DNA of 64,000 bases from Antedon mediterranea. Lineage: Eukaryota > Echinodermata > Crinoidea > Comatulida > Antedonidae. The stretch is taken from positions 26,525,795-26,589,794 of the forward strand of contig NC_092670.1 of NCBI RefSeq assembly GCF_964355755.1. The letters run 5' to 3'. Positions within the stretch are counted from its first letter, which is position 1; every line of letters begins with the position of its first letter. The position numbers were made by a program, and so were the translations under genes. Positions 56,093-64,000 of the stretch are shown here, piece after piece. The notes beneath the pieces are model-generated. The model was given only the letters and a program-made list of their open reading frames with translations. It was not told the origin of the DNA and made no database searches.

Positions 56093-56459
56093 CTAAGTAA
56101 CATTAATAAAGCACACACCATACTCAAACCACGCCAAGACTTGGATAATTCTAGTGACAACCCTACTGAGCATCGTTCAGGTAAAGAGACTCGCTTTCCT
56201 TCAAAAACTAAGAGACAACGGCGGATTAAACATCATCGGTGATCTCGCCCAAACCAGCAATACAGTGAAGATTATGGCTCTCAATATCCATACAAGCAGC
56301 ATTATAATCAGCAATTCAGACAACAGCAATACAATGATGAGGATTCCAGGGACAGTTGGAATACATATCATACTGGTAATTTCGCCAGGCCCATTGAACA
56401 TGGCTGTGATTTTTGTGGACTTTCGAACCATATAACTGATGAATGTAGACACTCTGAAC
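56093..56459 (+). pseudogene. Retroelement ORF1/gag fragment with zinc knuckle
   Basis: After a basic stretch (KETRFPSKTKRQRRIK) and an in-frame TGA at 56240, the frame continues YKQHYNQQFRQQQYNDED and CDFCGLSNHITDEC, a CX2CX4HX4C knuckle, then HSEP. This fits a LINE ORF1 or gag nucleocapsid tail. It is cut by the hAT-like tip at 56460. It may come from the LINE family seen at 61255, but that cannot be shown here. Confidence 0.6.
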
Positions 56460-56640
56460 CAGGGGTGGCGCCAGGATCTTCCCGACGCGGGGGCTACATT
56501 CCCCGACGAGGGGGCTATGCGAGCGAAGCGAGCATCACAAGGCTGGGGGCCAGGGGGCCGCCAAGGGCCCCCGGTGGGGGTCCAGGGGGCGAAGCCCCCG
56601 GAAGCAACGCGTTCTAGCGTCATTTGAGGTCATTTTAATC
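56460..56640 (+). mobile_element. hAT-like left tip with GC-rich block
   Basis: CAGGGGTGGCGCCAGGAT resembles the tip at 35121 (CAGGGGCGGATCCAGGAT). GCGAGCGAAGCGAGCA then GGGGGCCAGGGGGCCGCCAA and GGGGTCCAGGGG follow, almost identical to 35164-35250. A similar tip (GTGGTGCCAGCGGG) lies at 51200 before the left arm. I find no matching right tip. The frames over the GC block are low-complexity shadows. Confidence 0.65.
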
Positions 56641-58349
56641 AGATTTAGGGTAGCCATTTTTTCCATTTTTTATAATGCATAAATAAAATACTGCGTGCAA
56701 AAAAACGATGCGCGATGACTGTTTCAATCCATCTTTTTCAATTTAAAAAATAAAAGTTCAAAGAAAATTTAGAAAAATAGAGTTGGAGGTCCTGGAAATT
56801 GGACTTATTATTCTTCAAAACATGAAACAAAATATATAAGTCCCTATTTATCATGGTTGTGACTGAGCTAAGAAATGTTTGAAAAATAGAGATGTTAGGT
56901 CCCGGAAAATGCACTTCTTGTACTTCGAAATATGACCAGCTTTATTGTTGGGGCTGAGCTATGAAAATGTTTAAAACTAGAGCTGCAGGTCTTCAAAAAA
57001 TTGCATTTTATACTTTGGAAACATCAGGCCCAGAGGCTTAAAAAACGCAAGCGTAGACCTTTTCAGTCGGGGAAATAAGTTTATTCCTCCCAAGTGTATG
57101 CCTGCGTACCATCTGGAATTTCGAGTGGTGAGAAATTCATGACATACAGGACATTGAAAATTTAATAACTTAGCTATAATAAGATGTTGGCTAAGCGAAA
57201 ATGGCATGTTTTTTTGTTTAGTAAAGGATGAAATATTCATTTTAGGTGCCCCACGGTACAGAAGGTTACTTGTAAATTAAAAAATTGGTGAACATACGAA
57301 CAATTAACATAATTCGTTTTTGCTGCAACTAGTGTAGCGTACGTCGACACAGTACACGACGTAATCGTCGGTAAACTTCATGATATCACGACCCAACGTT
57401 GAACGATTCGTACAAAGGGGTACCGCCAGACAAGTGCGTACCTATAGCTATTGTTTATAGTAGTAATTTAGATCGCTGGCAATAATTTCACTCTGACGTA
57501 CTCTCACGGTCAATGAAACGTCGAGGTTTTCTAGGCGCTGAAGCTACGAAGTGAACGCGAACGAATTATATTCCCCGACAAAAAGTACCCAAACCGTCGG
57601 TAAACTTCGCCTGGAAAATAACTACATTACACATTTTTGTCCCTGGATGGAACTTGATATCACGCGTCTCGACCCAACGTTGAACGATTCGTACAAATAG
57701 TCCAGTCCCTAAGGGGAGAAAAAGGGGTGGGATGTTACCAAACTGGATACAAATTTTTCAGTATAGCAGTTTGGTAGAGTATAGTGTGAAGATGCCAAAA
57801 CAAAGTTACTGGAAATCTGATTTGACCTCTGTGACCTCTGACCTCAATTTTTATATTTTTCTATTATATAACTAAAAATCGCCATATCTTGGAAACGCAA
57901 GGACATTTTACATTTATTTTTTTTTTAAAATGCTTGGAAGATATATATTTATATTCGCTATAATGAAAATAATTGTACAAAAATGGCCGCAAAGGCTTTA
58001 TTTTTCAGTTTGACCTTTGACCTTGATTGCCTAATATCTCAATAACACGCAATCTCAGAGATTTGAGAATGGGCTCAAAATGTTAAGAAAATAAATCTAA
58101 TATTTAGTCTAATAGAAACTTTTTCAAAAAATTACCATAAATTAAGCTTTTTTGACCCTTGACCTCTAATGTTTGAATATGTCAATATCTCGGTAATTAT
58201 TTGTCATAAAAAGTTCAGTTTGGTGTCAAATTGTTTAGAATATACACATTTATATTTGCTCTAACAAAATATTTTGTCAGAATTCAATTGGAAATGTCAT
58301 TTTGAGCTATGACCCATCGTTTTGCATATATTTAGCAATCAATAATCTA

Positions 58350-58616
58350 AAAAAAGAGATCGAGAGAGGAGAAGGGGCTGGGGTGGATGGAGAGACACAT
58401 ATTTTTGTTACATGTTACACAAATATTAAACTCTGTCTACACTATAACATTTTTATGCGACAAAAAAATGTGATGTGCCCATATATGGACACGATGAATG
58501 ACATATCACTACCATATTTGGGCACATCACACCTTTTTTGTTAAACTAGTTTATAGTGTAGACAAACATGTAAAAAATATGTGTCTCTCCATCACCCCAA
58601 CCACCTCCCCCTCTCT
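58350..58616. mobile_element. Nested palindromic MITE with inner TGTCTACACTATAA pair
   Basis: The outer mirrored pair is GGGGTGGATGGAGAGACACAT (58378 region) with ATGTGTCTCTCCATCACCCC (58579-58598). The inner pair is TGTCTACACTATAA (58434) with TTATAGTGTAGACA (58551-58564). GATGTGCCCATAT pairs with ATATTTGGGCACATC in the middle. The whole 266 bp can fold into one hairpin. Non-coding. Confidence 0.75.
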
Positions 58617-59099
58617 CGCCTTTCCAATGCTACTGCATGCATCTATACACATCAAAATGACCGGAATTGTACTGGAAAGTTTTTAGCTACATTTGAAAAT
58701 AAGTCCCAGAGGATGGGTGTATTGTAATGTTATCAGAATTATGGCAATTGTTTGTAATGGGAAAGTTTTAAAACTACATTTGAAATATTTGCTAATAATA
58801 TCACATGCTATTAAAGATATACTTATTTTCCCCCTGACAAAAGTAATTTTGACAAATATTTTTGTTGAATATGCAATTTTAATGTCACACATAATAGTTT
58901 CACCAAAAATTGGATTGAAAAAAAAATGATATAGTGCATACCCACAAAAACTGTAATTTAAAGCAAAAAATAGGCTGGAAGTCAATTGTGATTTTGGTTA
59001 AATTAACTGTTTATTTTGTCTTTAAAGTGATATTTACTCTATTTTTTAGATTAGCTCTTTGATTAAACACCTCTTCCAATGCAGTGAAGATCTTAAGTG

Positions 59100-59700
59100 T
59101 CGCCTTGTCTTACTAATCTTCCTTAACTTCTCTTTGAACAATCGTAATCAATATTTGTTGAGGTATAATATTTCCCTCTAATATGGTAATGCCTGTTTTA
59201 TTGAGTCAAATGCTTTCTGATAATCTCTAAATCAAAGATTTGGTGATATTCATTTCCTTTTTATTTTAGTTGATTGACCAACTGTATAAGATGGTCCTAC
59301 TGTATAAAGCCTTATATATTGGTTTATTTACTTCTAGTCGGTCTCTGATTTTGTTTTTTGATTACTTTTGTAAATTATTTGTGTACATGTGATAATGTTC
59401 GTTTGGTCGGTAATGGTTGATGTCAGTTTTGTCATGTTTTTGTGGATTAAAGTATAATTATCATTGCTTCTCTTAATTTCTTCTGGTTTCAAAGATTTTG
59501 TTGTATAGTGTTATGAGCTGGATGTGTTATTGCCTCATCAAGCCAAGATGGTAATTTTGACTGCTCACTGGTTTGTTTTCCTTTTATATTCCACTACAGT
59601 ATGTTCTTGAAAAGAAATCAGCTTTGTAATTAATTTGTCTTTGATCCTTTTCAGATTTCTAATATTTTAAACATATGTTTTTCTTTTCTTCGCTTTTTCC
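59100..59700 (-). pseudogene. Highly decayed LINE RT relic
   Basis: On the minus strand, broken frames read SYTVGQSTKIKRK (59300-59260), then FRDYQKAFDSIKQALPY (about 59225-59175), the motif A region of non-LTR RT with its Asp. Other parts are full of stops. It lies in the loop of the foldback element 57698-60669. Confidence 0.55.
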
Positions 59701-60669
59701 TCACTGTTTCAAGCATTTTATTTTGTCAGCATACTTCAAGCAATTAATTGATAATTAGGTCATATGTTTTATGAGTATCAAATCGCATTGGTTAATTCTT
59801 CTTTTCTTTCTTTAAGAGCCTGATTTTCTTTCTTTTTTTTTTAATGTTATTTAACTTTTAAGTTTATTTAATTTTTTGTTGATATTAAGTGTTGCTCTTA
59901 CGGTGTAGGCCTACCATGCGATGGAATTATATATTAAAATTAAATTAAACATTAAGTTTTAAAAAAATTGTAAAAGGCTAGATAGGATATTGAATGTAGT
60001 TCTGGTCCATTAAATCTATATTTTAGGTATATTATTATAAGTATGACACACGCACGCTTAACAGTATATCCTGGTCATACCTCAAACTGGCATTTCCAGT
60101 AAAAATATGATAACATCTTCTATTAGAGCTAATATAAATGTTTACATTTTGAACATTTTGACACCAAGTTGAACTTTTTATGACATTTGGTTACAGAGAT
60201 ACAGACATATTTAAACATTAAAGGTCAAAGGTCAGTAAATGACATTTCCTGTGGATTTGGAAGAACATGTTTAATTAGAGTATATATAAATATGTATGCT
60301 CTTAACAATTTGAAACAAATTTCAAGAAATTTTGACCAGTAGTTATTGAGATATAGTAAGCCGAGGTCAAAGGTCAAAACATTGAGAAATTACATTTCCG
60401 GTCGTTTTTTGGAAAAAAGTTCTATTAGAGCGAATATAAATATGTACCCTCTGATCTATTTGACACCAATATCATTTCAATTGTCAAACCCGTTGCGGAG
60501 ATATGGCTGTTTAAGATAGAAATATAAAAATTGAGGTCAGAGGTCACAGAGGTCAAATCAGATTTCCAGTAACTTTGTTTTGGTATCTCCATATCATGTT
60601 CTATCAACATGCCAAAGGGCACACTTGTATCCACTATGGTAACATCATTTCCCCTTAGGGACTGGACTA

Positions 60670-61254
60670 AAAGGGATACTGCCAGACAAGTGCGTACCTA
60701 GCTAATGTTTAGTAGTAAGTTAGATCGCTGGCAATAATGAATGCATATAAATTGCATAATAGCACTCTGACGTACTCTCACGGTCAATGAGACGTCGCGG
60801 TTTTCTAGGCGCTGAAGCTACCAAGTGAACGCGAACGTTTTTTACTGTATATTATATTCCCCGACTAAAAGTACCCGTGTTCCCTTCGGTAACCGTCGGT
60901 AAACTTTGCCTGGAAAATAACTACATTACACATTTTGGTCCCTGGATGGAACATGATATCACGCGTCTCGACCCAACGGTGAACGATTCGTACAAAGGGA
61001 TACCGCCAAACAAGTGCGTACTAGCTATTGTTTAGTAGTTAGATCTCTGGCAATAATGAATGCATAAAAGTGCATAATAGCCCTCTGACGTACTCTCACG
61101 GTCAATGGAACGTCGTGGTTTTCTAGGCGCTGAAGCTATATGAAGTGAACGCGAACGTTTTTTACTGTATGTTATATTCCCCGACAAAAAGTACCCGTGT
61201 TCCCCGACGGGGGGGGGGGGGGGGGGGAGGGGGGGGGAGGGGCTACTCTCTGAA
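60670..61254. other. Tandem units and G-run before LINE copy 2
   Basis: Contains the last 370-bp tandem units and a G-run (61209-61242), then the abrupt start of LINE copy 2. CTCTGAA occurs both here (61248-61254) and at 56453-56459. Confidence 0.5.
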
Positions 61255-64000
61255 ATAATTCAAATTGAAAATGAAGTTGAAAATTGTGACCCACTTATCT
61301 TAATTGTAGGCGATTTTAATGGCAGAATAGGTAATAATGTAAGTAATGGTGATCCCATAATTAATTCTAATGGGGAGCGTTTGATAAATTTTAGTATTGA
61401 CACAGGGCTAAATATTCTAAACTGCTCACAAAAATGTTTTGGAAAGATAACTTGGTTTAGACACCCACACTCAAGCTGCATTGATTATGTGCTTTCCTCG
61501 TGTAGTGTCGATAAATTTATACATAAAATGGTCATCGATGAGGAAAGAAACTACCACATGGGTAGTGACCATAATGTGCTACTAGCCTATCTTAAATTTG
61601 AATATAATACTAATGTAAAAAATTCGAATGATAATAAACGACAAGTTTGGAATATTAAAAGCGATCAAGACTGGTCTGCTTACAAAAATTCAATTATTGA
61701 TAAATTTGACAACATTTGGTTTAATAATAACCTTGAGGATATTAGTGATATAAATTATGGTTGGGAAAAATGGAAAGATACTCTTATTTCAGTTACTAAT
61801 AATACAATTGGCTTTAAGGATGTTAAAAGCAAAAGTAAACAATGGTGGGATAAGACAATAGACACTGCCATTCAAGAACGTAAACGTGCTTGTAAGGAGC
61901 ATCGTGCATGGTCTAAACATAATAGGGCAGATCTTGATAAGGGGATGCTTTATGGAAGGATTATAAAATGAAAAAAACTCAAGCGAAAAATGTAATAAAA
62001 AATAAAATGATGCAATTGAAAGTTGACAAAAGTGTTGCCATAGCGAAAGCAGGTGGTCAGAGTTCTAAAGACTTTTGGAACGAATTAAGGGGGCCTAAGA
62101 AGGTAATTGTTCCTTCTAACCTAAAAATTCCCGACTCTACACAAGTTACCTCAGACAAACAGGTTATGGCTAACTTGATTAAAATTTATTGGAGTAACTT
62201 GGGTAATCAAACTGGTGTCAATACTTATAATGATATAGTTATCAATAGTCATGTTTCTGATGTTAGGGAAAATTATATAAATTATGTTAATGATGATCCA
62301 CAAAAAGTACTGGATGATATAAGAATTTCATTTGAAGATGTTAAAAGTTCAATACTTCGTTCTAAAAACAATAAAGCACCTGGTGTTGATGGCATCACTA
62401 ACGAATTGTTAAAGAACGGAGGTGACTGCTTTATTAGGTCACTTACATATCTTTTTAACTATTTTGTTAAATCAGAGAAAATTCCCACCGAGTGGAATAA
62501 AGGGATCATTATACCTATCCATAAAAAAGGTAGCAAGAACGATTTAAATAACTATAGAGGTATCACATTATCATCATGTGTTGCTAAAATTTTCAATCGT
62601 ATTATTTGTGATCGTATCTCAGAATTTCTTGAGAGTAATAGTATTCTTACGGAAATCCAGGGAGGCTTTAGGAAAAATCATAGATGTGAGGACCACATAT
62701 TTACACTTAAAAGCATATTGGCTACGCGAAATGCGGAAAATAAGTTAACATACTTAGCCTTCCTGGATTTCCGTAAGGCTTTTGACACGGTTTGGCGTAA
62801 TGGCCTTTTGTCAATAGCATGGAATACTGGTATCCGTGGTAAAGTCTGGAAAATTATTGATAAACTTTATACAAACGTCAAATGTAATGTTAAGTTTGGT
62901 GATATTGTAACTGATTATTTTGATGTCGATGAAGGGGTTAAGCAAGGCTGCGTATTATCACCGACCTTATTCTGTATTTTTATAAATGAACTCTCCAAAA
63001 TGTTATATAATGAAAATGTCGGATGTCATACTTTAGGCACAAAAATTAGCTGTCTTTTTTGGGCTGACGACGTTGTCTTGATTGCTAAAGATGAAAATGA
63101 TCTGGAGAAAATGTTATCTATCGCTGGAATTTTCTCAAAAAAATGGAAACTTAACTTTAATTATGACAAATCAAATGTTGTGGTTGTTGGTAAACGTACT
63201 AATAAAACTAAACAATGGCCTCTTGTAAACCACTTCATCAAAAAAGTAGATTGTTACAAATACTTGGGAGTGAATATTTCAAGAAACTTCTCCGAAAGTA
63301 TACATGTTAATGATGTAGTTAGAAAAGGAAATAGATTAATTGGATATATCAGGGAAGAGTTAATTGTAATTTAACTCTTCCCTGGATATATCAAGTCCAT
63401 TATTAATGAGCAAGAAGATTTTAATAGGATTTATTTTGGTAATATCTTGTGGAAAACTATAGCACTACCTTCAATTAACTATGCATGTGCAATATCAGCT
63501 TATAGTGCCAGTGATTACAAAAAAATCGAAAACATTCAGCTACAAATGGCTAAAACACTACTAAAAGCACCGAGGAACACGCCATCATTGGCTCTGTTGG
63601 GTGACTTAGGATGGGATAGCATTGAAAATACCCATAATGAAATAAAAATTAAATATTTTGACAGGCTTATCAACTTAGAAGCCCATCGTTGGCCAAAGCT
63701 GCTGTTGCATGCATTATTTACCTTGCATGACAATAATGTTAATATAAAATGGCGATGGTTAAACTCAATTAAAAGTATTCTGAATAATACTGGATTTAAT
63801 CATGTATTTTCAAATAACATACCTATAGATCCAGCATGGTTTAAATCTTTTAAGTGTGTTAATCGTCAAATGTATGAATTGGATTGGTTGAATAAAAGCT
63901 GTACCAAACCATCATTATCACTTTATGTTAAATTTAAAAAAATGCCTGAGTTAGAAAATTATCTTACTGTTAAAACTGATTTTCATGGTGCTCAATTGAA
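61255..64000 (+). pseudogene. LINE copy 2: endonuclease end, RT, runs off window
   Basis: It starts inside the APE endonuclease: DPLILIVGDFNGRIGN, ITWFRHPHSSCIDYVL and MGSDHNVLLAYL. A 1-base frameshift at about 61968 (the overlap ATGA) precedes the RT frame 61968-63374, with NNKAPGVDGI, LAFLDFRKAFDT, VKQGCVLSPTLF and LFWADDVVLIAK. At 63350 a 35-bp palindrome breaks the frame (GYIREELIVI then stop); ORF2 sequence continues to 64000. From 62104 on it is nearly identical to copy 1 at 45546, so both are recent. The 17 bp missing from copy 1 are present here. Confidence 0.9.
63350..63384. mobile_element. Micro-palindromic insertion, 35 bp, 7-8 bp TSD
   Basis: CAGGGAAGAGTTAA and TTAACTCTTCCCTG are inverted around a 7-bp centre. 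GATATAT lies at 63343-63349 and 63385-63391; with the shared C it can be read as GATATATC (8 bp). LINE copy 1 has no insertion at the same codons (46772-46786). It shares its first 14 bases with the insertion at 29683. Confidence 0.9.

Larger units (their letters stand above)
51215..57620. repeat. Outer inverted repeat of the 51-57 kb foldback complex
   Basis: The left arm (about 51215-52200) is mirrored at 56790-57620: shared words in opposite sense include AATTGGTGAACATACGAACA-type, GGTGCCCCACGGTACAGA, GGCTAAGCGAAAATGGCATG, GAGCTGCAGGTCTTC and GGTCCCGGAAAATGCAC. The arms hold no protein motif; the open frames seen in both are shadows of the repeat. A second foldback element (52440-56085) fills the loop. 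Confidence 0.75.
57698..60669. mobile_element. Foldback element, 2.97 kb, DR1 modules
   Basis: The tips TAGTCCAGTCCCTAAGGGGA and TCCCCTTAGGGACTGGACTA are perfect inverted repeats. AAA flanks both sides (57695-57697, 60670-60672) and the neighbouring tandem units read GTACAAAGGG without the insertion. The arms (to about 58300 and from about 60080) contain the same modules as 27858-31785 and 52440-56085: ATATCTC...TAAC, GTGTCAAATTGTT(C/T)AGAA and DR1 words at 58011-58023, 60232-60244 and 60364-60376, plus GAGGTCAGAGGTCACAGAGG near 60534. The loop holds a palindromic MITE and a LINE relic. Confidence 0.85.
57325..61240 (-). repeat. ~370 bp tandem repeat, about 3 copies, one interrupted
   Basis: Each unit contains GTCGGTAAACTT, GAACGATTCGTACAAA, CCGCCA(G/A)ACAAGTGCGTA, GGTTTTCTAGGCGCTGAAGC and ATTCCCCGAC. 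Units run about 57340-57590, 57590-57697 joined to 60670-60895, and 60896-61220. The second unit is split by the element 57698-60669. One further unit in reverse is the left arm at 51280-51600. The last copy ends in a long G-run (61209-61242). Confidence 0.8.

Noticed and set aside
56201-56623. 140-codon minus-strand frame
   Set aside because: It crosses the zinc-knuckle relic antisense and the GC-rich hAT-like block; composition reflects the repeat.
56452-61254. CTCTGAA as an 8-bp target duplication of a 4.8 kb hAT-like insertion
   Set aside because: The left side has a hAT-like tip, but the right side lacks the matching tip, and joining the flanks would fuse an ORF1 knuckle to the middle of an endonuclease.
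1-64000. tRNA, rRNA or other structured RNA genes
   Set aside because: I looked for paired A/B box patterns and conserved rRNA stretches by eye and saw none; a covariance-model scan would be needed to exclude them.

Overview
This 64 kb window looks like repeat-dense nuclear DNA of an animal. The signs are an AT-rich background, introns with GT/AG borders, Ty3/gypsy and APE-type non-LTR retroelements, hAT-, Harbinger-, Mariner- and Kolobok-like DNA elements, and a HECT E3-ligase exon. Long foldback elements and frequent TAGGCCTA-type words suggest a marine invertebrate deuterostome, perhaps an echinoderm, but that assignment is a guess. I see no complete host gene, no tRNA or rRNA and no CRISPR. 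Almost everything recognisable is mobile DNA, usually broken and often nested, so the window reads as a transposon graveyard.

Layout. 1-9.6 kb: mostly non-coding, with one unrecognised ORF (786-1127), a minus-strand gypsy fragment (3.0-4.1 kb) and a Mariner-like MITE (7.1 kb). 9.7-15.0 kb: gypsy element A, with gag, protease, RT, RNase H and integrase all recognisable but frameshifted; an 18-copy 22-bp minisatellite sits in RT. 16.2-20.4 kb: LINE fragments and a repeat with TGACGTCA about every 180 bp. 20.6-25.6 kb: nested inverted repeats and Harbinger-like elements, one with a SANT-domain remnant. 25.8-33.0 kb: gypsy element B, split by a 3.9 kb foldback element that carries a gene fragment with HEEADTRL and CXC motifs. 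33.6-38.2 kb: MULE-like, hAT-like and minisatellite-armed foldback elements.

38.8-50.9 kb: two tandem hAT-like elements sharing an 8-bp spacer. The first contains a 5.6 kb DNA transposon (38952-44526) with an exact 8-bp target duplication. It encodes a two-exon, integrase-core (DDE) transposase on the minus strand, facing a HECT E3-ligase exon on the plus strand. The second hAT-like copy is empty at that site and carries two LINEs instead. 51-61.2 kb: nested foldback elements built from a module of about 150-210 bp containing perfect AGGTCAAAGGTCA (DR1-like) words, and a 370-bp tandem repeat interrupted by another foldback element. 61.25-64 kb: a second copy of the LINE found at 45.5 kb, running off the window.

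The two most interesting signals are the transposase-plus-HECT transposon and a set of very small palindromic insertions (23-55 bp, ends CA[G/T]GGA) with 7-8 bp target-site duplications. Two of these have uninserted paralogous sites inside this same window. All functional statements are read from sequence only; no database search was run.
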